Of a stretch of 64,000 nucleotides of DNA, positions 17,485-32,767 are shown in pieces. The stretch is from Diaphorobacter sp. HDW4A (lineage in GTDB: Bacteria > Pseudomonadota > Gammaproteobacteria > Burkholderiales > Burkholderiaceae_C). The first letter of the stretch is position 1. Every line of letters starts with the position of its first letter. The notes beneath the pieces were generated by a model, which was given only the letters and a program-made list of their open reading frames with translations, made no database searches and was not told the DNA's origin. A program made the translations under genes and the position numbers. The stretch lies in assembly GCF_011305995.1 (NCBI RefSeq), contig NZ_CP049910.1:3906001-3970000 (forward strand), written 5' to 3'.

Positions 17485-18453
17485 ATGCGCACTCACAACT
17501 CCATCTTCTCCTCCATCACTCTGGCCGCAACTCTGGCACTCTGCACCCTGTCCGCACAAGCGGCCGACTACCCGGCCAAGCCCGTCGAGCTGATCGCATC
17601 CGCCGCCGCCGGTGGCGGCACCGACAACATGGCACGCGCTTTCACCGAAGCCGCGCGCAAGCATTTCTCGCAGCCCATCGTCGTGGTGAATCGTCCCGGC
17701 GCGGCCAGCTCGATCGGTTTCACCGAAGTCGCCAACGCCAAGCCTGATGGTTACAAGCTCGGCATCATCACCGTGAACCTGGCGATTCTGCCCGCACTCA
17801 ACCTGACCAAGGTAACCGTCGAGGACTACATCTACATCGCACGGCTGAACAACGATCCGTCCGCCATCACCGTGCGTGCGGATGCCCCCTGGAAAACCAT
17901 CGAGGACTTCCTCGCCGAAGCCCGCAAGAACCCCGGCAAGCTGCAGGTGGGCAACGCCGGCATCGGCGACGCGTGGCACGTGGCCGCACTCGCTCTGGAA
18001 GAAAAAACCAAGACCAGCTTCAACCACGTGCCCTACCAAGGCGGCAACCCCGCAGTACTGAGCCTGCTCGGCGGACATGTGGATGCCGTCACCGTGAGCC
18101 CCGGCGAAGTGGCGCAGCATGTGGCAGCGGGAAAATTGCGCATGCTGGCCGTGATGGCCGATCAACGCATGCCCGGCGTGTTCGCGCAGACACCGACGTT
18201 CAAGGAACGCGGCATTGATCTGACCGTAGGCGCGTGGCGCGGCCTCGTCGCGCCGAAGGGTACGCCGGATGCCGTCGTGAAGACCCTCAAGGACATGGCT
18301 CGCAAGGCCGGCAATGAAGCAAGCTTTCGCGAAACATTGGAGAAGACCAACCTCGGCTACTCATATGGGGAGGGCGACGTGTTCCTCAAGCAGATCCTCG
18401 GCGACCGCGAAATGTTCAAGGGCATTCTCGCCAAGCTCGACGTGAACAAGTGA
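17485..18453 (+). CDS. Bug/TctC-family periplasmic solute-binding protein
   Basis: 322 residues. The ATG at 17485 yields a typical signal peptide ending AQAADYPAKP; longer frames run back into the tRNA gene and are rejected. The mature protein begins with the YPAKPVELI...AAGGGTDNMAR pattern of Bordetella uptake gene (Bug) proteins, which bind small carboxylates in the periplasm for tripartite tricarboxylate transporters. No TctA/TctB membrane genes are adjacent. The next gene, 10 bp away, encodes an isocitrate-lyase-superfamily enzyme, hinting at uptake and cleavage of a dicarboxylate or tricarboxylate. Confidence 0.9.
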   Translation: MRTHNSIFSSITLAATLALCTLSAQAADYPAKPVELIASAAAGGGTDNMARAFTEAARKHFSQPIVVVNRPGAASSIGFTEVANAKPDGYKLGIITVNLAILPALNLTKVTVEDYIYIARLNNDPSAITVRADAPWKTIEDFLAEARKNPGKLQVGNAGIGDAWHVAALALEEKTKTSFNHVPYQGGNPAVLSLLGGHVDAVTVSPGEVAQHVAAGKLRMLAVMADQRMPGVFAQTPTFKERGIDLTVGAWRGLVAPKGTPDAVVKTLKDMARKAGNEASFRETLEKTNLGYSYGEGDVFLKQILGDREMFKGILAKLDVNK

Positions 18454-18463
18454 GGGCACGACC

Positions 18464-19345
18464 GTGACTGTGAACATGACATCCCAGGCGCAGCGCATGC
18501 AGGACATACTATTGCGCGGCGAGATGCTGCAGGCGCCCGGTGCGCCTGATGTACTGACCGCACGCCTCGTTGAACACGCGGGCTTCAACGCCATCTACAT
18601 GACCGGCTTCGGCGCGACGGCGAGCACGTTGGGTGTGCCCGACATCGGCCTGATGACGCAGACCGAAATGCTCACACAGGCCCGCAACATGGTGCGCGTG
18701 ACAAACATCCCGATCATCGCCGACGCGGATGCAGGCTACGGCGGCATCAGCAACATCGAGCGCACGGTGGTGGAGTACGCCAACTCGGGCGTCGCCGCGA
18801 TCCATCTCGAAGATCAGGTCGCCCCCAAACGCTGCGGGCAGATGGCGGGCATTCGCCTGCTGAGCGTCGGCGAGAGCGTCAAGCGCTTGAAGTGCGCGGT
18901 GCAGGTGCGCGGCAACCATCCGCTGCAGATCATCGGCCGCACCGACGCGCTCGGCGTGGACGGCATCGATGCCGCCATCAACCGCGCCAAGGCCTATCAG
19001 GACGCAGGCGTGGACCTCGCATTCGTCGATGGCGTGAAAACCATCGCGCAGGTCGAGCAGATCGCCGCGCGCCTCGATGGACGCAAGGTGATCTCCGTCG
19101 TCGAAGGCAACGAAACCACGGTGCTGTCTGTCGAACAACTACGCGCGATGGGCTTTTCAGTAGTGCTGTATGCGGTGACCACGCTGTTTGCCGCTGCGAA
19201 GACCTCGCTCGACGTGCTGCAACAGCTCAAGCAATCGGGTTCCACACAGGCCGATGCACAGAAGATGATGGGCTATACCGACTTCGTGAAGATCGTCGGT
19301 ATCGACAAGCATCAGAAGCTCGACGAAACGTTTGGAGGCGATTGA
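18464..19345 (+). CDS. Isocitrate lyase/PEP mutase superfamily protein
   Basis: 293 residues with GTG start after GAGGG; an ATG four codons later (18476) is an alternative. Family motifs include DADAGYGG (metal site, near residue 87), HLEDQVAPKRCGQ (active-site loop; 2-methylisocitrate lyases usually have KKCGH, so the loop histidine is replaced by Gln) and GRTDALGVDGIDAAINRAKAY. Members include oxaloacetate decarboxylase, carboxy-PEP mutase and methylisocitrate lyase. The altered loop argues against classic methylisocitrate lyase. It probably forms an operon with the upstream Bug-type binding protein. Confidence 0.85.
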   Translation: MTVNMTSQAQRMQDILLRGEMLQAPGAPDVLTARLVEHAGFNAIYMTGFGATASTLGVPDIGLMTQTEMLTQARNMVRVTNIPIIADADAGYGGISNIERTVVEYANSGVAAIHLEDQVAPKRCGQMAGIRLLSVGESVKRLKCAVQVRGNHPLQIIGRTDALGVDGIDAAINRAKAYQDAGVDLAFVDGVKTIAQVEQIAARLDGRKVISVVEGNETTVLSVEQLRAMGFSVVLYAVTTLFAAAKTSLDVLQQLKQSGSTQADAQKMMGYTDFVKIVGIDKHQKLDETFGGD

Positions 19346-19486
19346 TTTCGCCTTGAGTTGATCCTGCCAAAGCAACGATTGGCACAGCTGCCAAGAGTCA
19401 AGGGCCAGCACTTAGAATTGCGCTCAAAGGCAAGCGCTCGGGGACGCTGCCCAGGGCCAGACCCATCACAACTCCAAGGGGGAGCC

Positions 19487-20050
19487 GTGCCACTATTGAA
19501 CTTGTCTTGCGTGAACTGCTCTGCGCCGCTGCAGATCACGGACGATGTCGACCGATTCGCTTGCTCGTATTGCGGGTCATCCCAGAGAGTCGAGCGCAAA
19601 GGAGGCGTGGTTTCGCTGCGACGTGTGGAGGACGCCATTCGGGCCGTACAACGCGGCACGGATCGCACTGCTGCTGAGCTCGCGGTTCCTCGCCTTGGCA
19701 AGGAACTGGATCAGCTCAGTTCTTTGCGTCATCAATCGCTGGCAGCCGAGAAAGCGAAAATGCAGAGTGCTCGCAGCGGCCGCAGGTCACTCACTCTACT
19801 GACGTTTGTTGTGGTGTTCTTTGGTGGCTTGATGCTGATTGGCTTTACATCGGAACACTCCAAGCTACTCGGAGTCTTTAGCATCGTGTGGTGCATCGCC
19901 ATCTTTGCCATCCCTACGTTTGTCTTCAAGACCATCAAACTACCAAAAGACAACTCTAGAAAAATCGCATCGGATATCGATGCACGGGCCGCCAAAGTCG
20001 AGGAACATCTACGGGCCAATCGGAAAATTCTTGATGAACTCCCGGTGTGA
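19487..20050 (+). CDS. Zinc-ribbon membrane protein of unknown function
   Basis: 187 residues starting at GTG 19487, selected because AAGGGGGAG precedes it at good spacing and because the protein then begins directly with a zinc ribbon: CVNC near residue 8 and CSYC near residue 26. A helical charged segment follows, then two adjacent hydrophobic spans (LTLLTFVVVFFGGLMLIGF and a second to residue ~150) and a charged C-terminal tail. I do not recognise a family with a known job. It is downstream of, but probably not coupled to, the isocitrate-lyase-type gene 141 bp away. Confidence 0.65.
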   Translation: MPLLNLSCVNCSAPLQITDDVDRFACSYCGSSQRVERKGGVVSLRRVEDAIRAVQRGTDRTAAELAVPRLGKELDQLSSLRHQSLAAEKAKMQSARSGRRSLTLLTFVVVFFGGLMLIGFTSEHSKLLGVFSIVWCIAIFAIPTFVFKTIKLPKDNSRKIASDIDARAAKVEEHLRANRKILDELPV

Positions 20051-20094
20051 GCCTCCTGCCATCATTCCTCTCCGAAGTTCGTTGTGCGTCCATG

Positions 20095-20127
20095 AAAAAG
20101 CGCCCTGACCACTACTGATCAGGACGC
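20095..20127 (-). terminator. Intrinsic terminator of gltD
   Basis: On the minus strand GCGTCCTGA pairs with TCAGGGCGC (one mismatch) and is followed by TTTTT, 37 bp past the gltD stop. Confidence 0.75.
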
Positions 20128-20163
20128 ATTTCACGCAATCAACCCCGTCGCTGGACCACTTTC

Positions 20164-21642
<1,479 letters not shown>

Positions 21643-21714
21643 GATCGTGGTGTCCTTGAATTTATGAATGAATGTGCTTTTTTTGCGACGTCAACGTTGA
21701 ACGCTTCAGAACGC

Positions 21715-26448
<4,734 letters not shown>

Positions 26449-26516
26449 GGCGCTCTTCCTCAATTTATCGCGGGGAAGGCAAGAGTAGTGCATTGCAACA
26501 ATTTCACGCAAGTACT

Positions 26517-26618
26517 TTAATTGGGGTCAGAACACAAATTAAAAAATCACTTTTTTGGTGCGTATTAATTAGGGACATATCAAATCAACTAGCGGTAAGT
26601 CATTGAATATCAACCGCT
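26517..26618 (-). repeat. REP-like sequence downstream of the RAYT transposase
   Basis: TTAATTGGGGTCA (26517) and TTAATTAGGGACA (26565) are related direct repeats 48 bp apart, and AGCGGT...ACCGCT (26591-26618) forms a hairpin. They lie just 3' of the transposase gene, where RAYT-associated palindromes are normally found. Confidence 0.5.
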
Positions 26619-26631
26619 TGAATCAAATTTC

Positions 26632-27330
26632 TCAGCCCGGATCTTTGGCACTGGCGGGCCTTCCGGCACGCGCCTTCACCACGCGGCGCGGTGTGGACTG
26701 TTGCAAAGAAGCCAGAAAATCTGCATCACCCAGTGCCCAACCATTGAGCGCGCTGTCGGTGATTGCCATCTGCTCGGCGCGGTTGATGCCCTCGCGCACC
26801 AGCGACGCGTAGGCTTCGTCGCGCGCAAATGGCGTGTTGCCGAGCGCCCAATAGAGCGGATGCGGTGTGATCAGCCGGTCCGAGCGCAGGCCAATGTAGT
26901 GCCCGTGGCTGGACCAGCGAAAATCGGCAGGGTCATTGCACAGGCCGTCGCGCACCGGGTTCAGATCGAGATAGACCATGCACGGCAGCAGATGGCGCTC
27001 GGCCTGCACCAACGTGTTGCGGTAGCGCCCTTCCCACAGCGTGCCGGAGCGCCCGTGCCGCTGATTGAAATAGCGCACGTAGCGCCGCCCCAATGCCTGC
27101 ATCATCAGCGTGAGCCCCCGCTCAGTCTGCGGCGTGGCGAGCAAATGGAAATGGTTGTCCATGAGCACGTAGGCATGCACCGCGACCTGCTGCGCACGCG
27201 CGTATTCGCAGAGCAGCCCCCACATCATCTCGCGGTCCGCCGCATCGAAGAAGATCGGCTGACGGTTGTTCCCCCGCTGGATCACATGGTGCGGATAGCC
27301 GGGAAGCGTGAGACGGGGAAGACGGGCCAT
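26632..27330 (-). CDS. REP-associated tyrosine transposase (Y1_Tnp)
   Basis: 232 residues from the ATG at 27330. The single-strand HUH nuclease fold is seen as YPHHVIQRGNNRQPIFF near the start, the HUH motif in DNHFHLLATP near residue 60, and the catalytic tyrosine region GRRYVRYFNQRHGRSGTLWEGR near residue 90. DLNPVRDGL and WSSHGHYIG follow, as in RAYT proteins. These enzymes cut and mobilise short REP hairpins rather than themselves. The frame is intact. Related AATTGGGG-type repeats lie immediately downstream. Confidence 0.88.
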   Translation of the reverse strand: MARLPRLTLPGYPHHVIQRGNNRQPIFFDAADREMMWGLLCEYARAQQVAVHAYVLMDNHFHLLATPQTERGLTLMMQALGRRYVRYFNQRHGRSGTLWEGRYRNTLVQAERHLLPCMVYLDLNPVRDGLCNDPADFRWSSHGHYIGLRSDRLITPHPLYWALGNTPFARDEAYASLVREGINRAEQMAITDSALNGWALGDADFLASLQQSTPRRVVKARAGRPASAKDPG

Positions 27331-27371
27331 GGCGGGATGATAGCCGCGCAAGCCGCCCGCCTGTTCGTTGC

Positions 27372-28301
27372 TCAGGCCACGCCTTGCCACCGCCGTGTCT
27401 GCCCCATCAGAAACGGCTGATTGCAGTCCACCACCTCGCGCAGAAACTCCCACAGCGCGCGCACGCGAGCACGCTCGCGGATGTCGCCGGGTGCCGCCAT
27501 CCAGAAGGTGCGCGTGAGATGAACGTCATCGCCGAGCACGCTCACCAGATCGTCGCACGGTGCCGCCATGAAGCACGGCAGAACGGCAATGCCACGCCCC
27601 TCTCGCACCGCATTGAACTGCGCGACCACGCTGGTGCTACGCAGCGGCGTGAAAGCATCGGCCACCATTGACGAGAGATAACGCAGCTCCGGGCTGAATA
27701 CCAGTTCCTCCACATAGCCGAAGAATCGGTGCGTCTGCAGATCTTCCAACGTGCGGATGGGTGCATGTCGCTCCAGATACGACCGACTGGCGTAGAGCTG
27801 CAGCCGGTAGTCCGTGAGCTTGCTGCAGACTTGGCCCGTGTTCTGCGGCCGCTCGATGTTGACCGCCAGATCCGCCTCGCGCTGCGACAGGTTGATGAAG
27901 CGCGGCACGATGATCAGCTCGACCTCGATGGCGGGATGGCGGTCGCAGAAATGGCTCAGATGCGGCGACAGAAAGAAGCTGCCAAAGCCTTCGGTCGCGC
28001 CAAGCCGCACCTGCCCGGTCAGCGCATGGGTCTCTCCGCCCACCTCCTCGCCAACCAACGCCATCGAGCTCTCCATGCGCTCCACATGTTCGAGCAAGCG
28101 ATGCCCGGAGGTCGTGAGCACATGGCCCGCAGGCGTGCGCTCGAAGAGCCGCGCGCCGAGTTCCTTCTCAAGCCGGTGCAGCCGGCGCGTCACCGTCGAA
28201 TGGTCGATCGAAAGACGCCGCGCAGCCTCCTGCGCCGATTGGGCGCGCGCCACTGCGAGGAACAGCCGCAGGTTGTCCCAGTTGATGGCGGCAAGCGACA
28301 T
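27372..28301 (-). CDS. LysR-family transcriptional regulator
   Basis: 309 residues from the ATG at 28301, which has AGGAGG just upstream; an ATG at 28334 lies in frame but without a site. The helix-turn-helix reads NLRLFLAVARAQSAQEAARRL with DHSTVTRRLHRLEKELG (residues ~8-62), matching the LysR subgroup that uses the HSTVTRR recognition helix. The effector domain follows (VRLGATEGFGSFFL onward). It is divergent from the binding protein-mmsA pair and probably controls them. Confidence 0.92.
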   Translation of the reverse strand: MSLAAINWDNLRLFLAVARAQSAQEAARRLSIDHSTVTRRLHRLEKELGARLFERTPAGHVLTTSGHRLLEHVERMESSMALVGEEVGGETHALTGQVRLGATEGFGSFFLSPHLSHFCDRHPAIEVELIIVPRFINLSQREADLAVNIERPQNTGQVCSKLTDYRLQLYASRSYLERHAPIRTLEDLQTHRFFGYVEELVFSPELRYLSSMVADAFTPLRSTSVVAQFNAVREGRGIAVLPCFMAAPCDDLVSVLGDDVHLTRTFWMAAPGDIRERARVRALWEFLREVVDCNQPFLMGQTRRWQGVA

Positions 28302-28321
28302 GGGCCCTCCTATGGGGGTGG

Positions 28322-28369
28322 TGCAAATTTGCATTCAGCATATGCCAAAACGCCGAATCCATTTGCATT
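28322..28369. promoter_or_regulatory. Candidate LysR operator sites
   Basis: A perfect palindrome TGCAAATTTGCA (28322-28333) and two copies of ATTTGCATT starting 34 bp apart (28327 and 28361) lie in the divergent lysR/binding-protein promoter region. Assignment to the regulator is by position. Confidence 0.45.
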
Positions 28370-28455
28370 TGTGCTGGATTAGAGTGAGCCGAAGCGCGAC
28401 GCAAAGCTCGTCGCGGTTGAAGAAGAAAACCTGTTCAAAGGACCAAGGAGACAAC

Positions 28456-29670
28456 ATGACAATCGTTCGCGGCGCGATCGCGCTGGCAGCCCTGACCCTG
28501 TGCATGGGCGCACAAGCCCAGATTTCCGATGGCGTGGTCAAGATCGGCATCCTGACCGACATGGCTGGCCCCTACTCCGGCATGGGCGGCGCAGGTTCGG
28601 TGGTGGCCGCTCGCATGGCCATCGACGAATGCCTGAAGGCCGAGTGCAAGGGCATGAAGATCGAACTGGTGAGCGCCGATCACCAGAACAAGGCCGACAT
28701 CGCCGCGACCAAGGCTCGCGAATGGCTGGACCGCGACAAGGTCGACGCGATGGCCGACCTGACCAACTCGGCGGGCGCGCTGGCGATTCAGAAGCTCATC
28801 AAGGAAAAAGGCGGCATCGCCATGTACAGTGGCCCCGCGACCACGCGTCTGACCGACGAGGACTGCGCGGAGAACGGCTTCCACTGGATGTTCGACACCT
28901 ACTCCTCGGCCTCGGGCGCTGCGGCAGCGCTGACGCGCGCGGGCGAGAAGAACTGGTTCTTCGTGACGGTGGACTATGCTTTCGGCCACTCGCTCGAAAA
29001 GGATGCGACGGACATCATCAAATCCTACGGCGGCAACGTAGTCGGCAGTGTTCGCCATCCGCTCAACGCAAGCGATTTCTCGTCGTTCATCATGCAGGCG
29101 CAAAGCTCCAAGGCGCAGGTGATCGGCCTCGCCAACGGCGCGCAGGACACGGTCAACGCGATCAAGGCGGCGCGTGAATTCGGCATCACCGGCAATGGTT
29201 CGCAAAAGATTGCCTCGCTGCTGATGTTCCTGACCGACGTGCACTCGCTCGGCCTCAAGCAGGCGCAGGGCCTGATGTTCTCGGAAGGTTTCTACTGGGA
29301 CATGGATGACAAGACGCGCGGCTTTGCCTCGAACTTCGAAAAGCTGCACAAGGGCTTCAAGCCAACCATGGTGCAGGCCGGCGTGTTCTCCAGCGTGCGC
29401 CACTACCTCAAGTCGGTGGCCGCGGCCAAGACCGATGACTGGAAGGTCGTCGCCCAGAAGATGCGCGAGGTCCCCATCGATGACCCGATCATGCGCAACG
29501 CCAGCATCCGCCCCGATGGCCGCGTGATCCACGACATGTATTTGTTCCAGGTGAAGACGCCCGCCGAATCCAAAGGCGCATGGGACTACTACAAGACCGT
29601 GAGCACCATCCCCGCACAGATCGCCTTCAAGCCGCTGGCGCAATCCGCCTGCCCGCTGGTGAAGAAGTGA
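28456..29670 (+). CDS. ABC-type substrate-binding protein (Leu/Ile/Val type)
   Basis: 404 residues. AAGGAG lies 6 nt before the ATG, and a signal peptide ends at AQAQ near residue 22. The mature part (VKIGILTDMAGPYSGMGGAG...) is the type I periplasmic-binding fold of branched-chain amino acid/amide transporters, with the DTYSSASGAAAALTRAGEKNW and YAFGHSLEKD segments of the subgroup linked to aromatic or organic-acid uptake. No permease or ATPase genes adjoin it, so it must feed a transporter encoded elsewhere. mmsA follows 26 bp downstream. Confidence 0.9.
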   Translation: MTIVRGAIALAALTLCMGAQAQISDGVVKIGILTDMAGPYSGMGGAGSVVAARMAIDECLKAECKGMKIELVSADHQNKADIAATKAREWLDRDKVDAMADLTNSAGALAIQKLIKEKGGIAMYSGPATTRLTDEDCAENGFHWMFDTYSSASGAAAALTRAGEKNWFFVTVDYAFGHSLEKDATDIIKSYGGNVVGSVRHPLNASDFSSFIMQAQSSKAQVIGLANGAQDTVNAIKAAREFGITGNGSQKIASLLMFLTDVHSLGLKQAQGLMFSEGFYWDMDDKTRGFASNFEKLHKGFKPTMVQAGVFSSVRHYLKSVAAAKTDDWKVVAQKMREVPIDDPIMRNASIRPDGRVIHDMYLFQVKTPAESKGAWDYYKTVSTIPAQIAFKPLAQSACPLVKK

Positions 29671-29696
29671 TCCAATCCATTGCACAAGAGACCAGC

Positions 29697-31199
29697 ATGA
29701 GCACACCCACCACCATCCATCATTTCATCAACGGCAAGCCCTACGCCAGCAAGAGCACGGAGTGGCGCGACGTCACCAACCCGGCCACGCAAGAGGTCGT
29801 CGCACGCGTGCCGTTCGCAACGCGCGAAGAGGTCAACCTCGCGGTCGCCAACGCGGTGGAGGCCTTCCAGACCTGGCGTGCCACTTCGCTCGGCACGCGC
29901 ATGCGCGTGATGCTCAAACTGCAGCACCTGATCCGCGAGAACACCGCCGAGCTTGCGGCGCTCATCACACGCGAGCACGGCAAGACCCTGCCCGATGCGG
30001 AAGGCGAGGTCGGACGTGGTCTGGAAGTGGTGGAGCACGCCTGCTCGATCACCACGCTGCAGCTCGGCGAAATCGCGGAGAACGCTGCGACCGGCGTTGA
30101 TGTCTACAACCTCATGCAACCCATCGGCGTGGGCGCGGGTATCACCGCGTTCAACTTCCCGGTGATGCTGCCCTGCTTCATGTTCCCCATGGCGATCGCC
30201 TGCGGCAACACCTTCATCCTGAAGCCATCGGAACAGGATCCGAGCTCGACCATGCGCCTTGTCGAACTTGCGCACGAGGCAGGTGTGCCGCCCGGCGTGC
30301 TCAACGTCGTTCATGGCGGTGCCGAAGTGGCAGACATGATTTGCGACCACCCCGACATCAAGGCACTGTCCTTCATCGGCTCGACCCATGTCGGCACGCA
30401 CATCTACCGCCGAGCGTCCGACGCGGGCAAGCGCGTGCAATCCATGATGGGAGCGAAGAACCACTGCGTGGTCATGCCCGATGCACCCAAGGAGCATGCG
30501 CTCAACAACTTGCTGGGCTCAGCCTTCGGCGCTGCTGGCCAGCGCTGCATGGCCAACTCGGTGGCAGTGTTCGTCGGCGCGGCCAAGGACTGGCTGCCCG
30601 AGCTGGTCGAAAAGTCCAAGGCCATGAAAGTAGGCCCCGGCACCGACCGCAGCGCCGACCTCGGCCCCGTGGTGAACCCCAAGGCCAAGCAGCGCGTGAT
30701 CGGCCTGATCGACTCCGGCGTGGCGCAAGGAGCGAAGCTGCTGCTCGATGGCCGCGATTGCGTGGTCAAGGGCTACGAGAAGGGCAACTTCGTCGGCCCG
30801 ACCGTGTTCTCGGAAGTGACCGATCAGATGGACATCTACCAACAGGAAATCTTCGGCCCGGTGCTGAACATCGTCTGTGTGGATACGTTGGAGGACGCCA
30901 TCGCCTTCATCAACCGCAATCCGAACGGCAATGGCACGTCAATCTTCACATCGAGCGGCTGGGCTGCGCGCAAGTACCAGCACGACATCAACGTGGGACA
31001 GGTCGGCATCAACGTGCCGATTCCCGTGCCGGTGGCCTACTTCAGCTTCACCGGTTCACGCGCTTCCAAGCTCGGAGACCTCGGCCCCAACGGCAAGCAG
31101 GCCGTGCAGTTCTGGACGCAGACCAAGACCGTGACCGCGCGCTGGTACGAAGAAGGCAGCCGCGCGGAAGGCGTGAACACCACCATCACGATGAAGTGA
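29697..31199 (+). CDS. mmsA: Methylmalonate-semialdehyde dehydrogenase (CoA-acylating)
   Basis: 500 residues. Hallmarks of MmsA are present: FNFPVMLPCFMFPMAIACGN, the cofactor-binding SFIGSTHVGTHIY, GAKNHCVVMPDA with the catalytic cysteine in FGAAGQRCMA (near residue 285), and the late GSRASKLGDLGPNGKQAVQFWT segment. The enzyme oxidises methylmalonate or malonate semialdehyde to propionyl- or acetyl-CoA in valine, inositol or beta-alanine breakdown. It is the second gene of a probable two-gene unit with the binding protein. Confidence 0.93.
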   Translation: MSTPTTIHHFINGKPYASKSTEWRDVTNPATQEVVARVPFATREEVNLAVANAVEAFQTWRATSLGTRMRVMLKLQHLIRENTAELAALITREHGKTLPDAEGEVGRGLEVVEHACSITTLQLGEIAENAATGVDVYNLMQPIGVGAGITAFNFPVMLPCFMFPMAIACGNTFILKPSEQDPSSTMRLVELAHEAGVPPGVLNVVHGGAEVADMICDHPDIKALSFIGSTHVGTHIYRRASDAGKRVQSMMGAKNHCVVMPDAPKEHALNNLLGSAFGAAGQRCMANSVAVFVGAAKDWLPELVEKSKAMKVGPGTDRSADLGPVVNPKAKQRVIGLIDSGVAQGAKLLLDGRDCVVKGYEKGNFVGPTVFSEVTDQMDIYQQEIFGPVLNIVCVDTLEDAIAFINRNPNGNGTSIFTSSGWAARKYQHDINVGQVGINVPIPVPVAYFSFTGSRASKLGDLGPNGKQAVQFWTQTKTVTARWYEEGSRAEGVNTTITMK

Positions 31200-31234
31200 C
31201 AGTGAAGTGACTGCGGCGGCCCGCCTCAACATCA

Positions 31235-32152
31235 TCAATCGGCAGCCGCTTCGTTCGCGAGGCCGAAGCGGTGCGCCAACGACTTCTCAAGGCCAAACTC
31301 CTGAAGAATCGCCTGCAGTCGCTCCTGCGCGCTGCGCTTCTTCTGGCCAGTGTAGCGGGCCAAAATCAGCTCGTTTTTCATGCTGTGCTCCCAGCCGACC
31401 AGCTCGGTCACTGTAACCTGATAACCGCTCGCTTCAAGGTAAAGGCAGCGCAGCACATTGGTGATCTGGCTGCCCAGCTCACGCGTGTGAATAGGATGAC
31501 GCCACAGCTCGGCCAGCGGCGTGCGTGAGAGCTGCAAGGCCTTGCCTTGGCGAAGGCAAGATGCCACCTCGGCCTGGCAGCAAGGCACGAGCACCATCGC
31601 GCGCGCCTTCTTTTCCAAACCAAAAGCAATCGCATCATCGGTCGCCGTGTCGCAGGCGTGCAGCGCGGTGATCACGTCGATCTGCTCGGGCAGCTCCTGC
31701 GATTGCGTGGATGCCGCGACCGAGAGGTTGAAGAAACTCATCCGCTCGAAGCCCAACTGCTTGGCCAGTGCTCGTGAGCGCTCCACCAGCTCCGCGCGCC
31801 ATTCAATGCCGTAGATTTCTCCGCGACCGAGCTGCTTGAAGAACAGGTCGTAGAGGATGAAGCCGAGATACGACTTGCCCGCGCCATGATCGGCCAACGT
31901 GGGCGCGTGATCATTCGCAGCCAATTCAGTAAGCACCGGCTCGATGAACTGATAGAGGTGGTAGACCTGCTTGAGCTTGCGGCGCGAGTCCTGGTTGAGC
32001 TGGCCTTCACGCGTGAGGATGTGCAGTTCCTTGAGCAGTTCGATGGACTGGCCGGGGCGCAGCTCGGCCAGCACAGCAGCCTTCGCGGCCTCGGCCTTGG
32101 ATGCGTGTTTTGGAGCGTCCTGCTGGCGTGGCGATTTTGGCTTCGTCGACAT
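31235..32152 (-). CDS. SAM-dependent methyltransferase-fold protein
   Basis: 305 residues from the ATG at 32152. A basic N-terminal region precedes a Rossmann methyltransferase core: LADHGAGKSYLGFILYDLF (SAM-binding motif I variant, near residue 100), GIEWRAELVERSRALAKQLG, and DVITALHACDTATDDAI (near residue 175). HACDTATDDAI and VPCCQAEV are typical of the COG0500-like group also seen fused in RNA- or glutathione-related enzymes; substrate unknown. Its ATG is 5 nt after the stop of the interrupted DUF1415 gene, so the IS66-type insertion probably reduces its expression. Confidence 0.8.
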   Translation of the reverse strand: MSTKPKSPRQQDAPKHASKAEAAKAAVLAELRPGQSIELLKELHILTREGQLNQDSRRKLKQVYHLYQFIEPVLTELAANDHAPTLADHGAGKSYLGFILYDLFFKQLGRGEIYGIEWRAELVERSRALAKQLGFERMSFFNLSVAASTQSQELPEQIDVITALHACDTATDDAIAFGLEKKARAMVLVPCCQAEVASCLRQGKALQLSRTPLAELWRHPIHTRELGSQITNVLRCLYLEASGYQVTVTELVGWEHSMKNELILARYTGQKKRSAQERLQAILQEFGLEKSLAHRFGLANEAAAD

Positions 32153-32157
32153 GTTGC

Positions 32158-32686
32158 TCACGCCTTCGCTTGCTGCTGCATATGCGGGCACGCATGGGCA
32201 CCGACATCGAGCGCATCCCAGCCCTGCTTGCCCAGCTTCTCGAGCACCTCGATGTTGCGCTCAAAGATTTCTTCAGCTTCAGGGAAGGCTTCCACAGCCT
32301 TGTCGATGCTTTCCTCGCGCAGCAGATGCAGCGTGGGATACGGCGTGCGATTCGTGCAGTTGCTCACGTCATCCAGATCGGTGCCATCGAACTGGAACTG
32401 CGGATGGAACGATGCCACCTGCAGGATGCCGCCGAGATCGAGCGCCTCGATCATGTCGTCGGCCAGCTCCAGAAAATCGTTGAAATCCAGAAAATCCTCG
32501 AGGCAATCGGGCGCCATCAGCAGCGTGGTGTCGCGCTTTTCCGCCGAGATTTCGGCAAGCGCCTCAAGTTCGCGGTGCAGATCGTCCGCCAGCTCACGCG
32601 CATCGGTCGCATGGCTCACCACATAGTGGATCTGCCCCTTCACATGCACGCCTTTCGCGAACGGGCACAGATTCAAGCCGATGACG
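32158..32686 (-). pseudogene. DUF1415 gene, 3' part, split by the IS66-type element
   Basis: 172-codon remainder starting in frame with IGLNLCPFAKGVHVKG, the most conserved block of DUF1415 proteins, and ending 5 nt before the methyltransferase. The frame is intact up to the 8-bp target duplication (CGATGACG in plus orientation, 32679-32686) and then enters the element's inverted repeat. A TTG at 32676 could start translation, but the native start is 3.9 kb away. Joined to 36485-36590 with one copy of the duplication removed, it gives a continuous 208-residue protein. Confidence 0.9.
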
Positions 32687-32710
32687 GTAAGCGCACGGTC
32701 ATCCCACCCT
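32687..32710 (+). repeat. Left terminal inverted repeat of the element
   Basis: Starts GTAAGCG and ends CCCACCCT. The 8 bp immediately outside (32679-32686) are the target duplication CGATGACG. Confidence 0.9.
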
Positions 32711-32738
32711 TGAAGGGATTGGTCTAAGCGGCAACGAT

Positions 32739-32767
32739 GGTGTCCACCAAAGATTTAGGTGGACACC
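32739..32767 (+). promoter_or_regulatory. Perfect 10-bp hairpin covering the tnpA ribosome-binding site
   Basis: GGTGTCCACC and GGTGGACACC flank a 9-nt loop and end at the base before the tnpA ATG (32768). The presumed Shine-Dalgarno AGGTGG is inside the right arm, so RNA entering from outside would fold and hide it. Confidence 0.6.
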
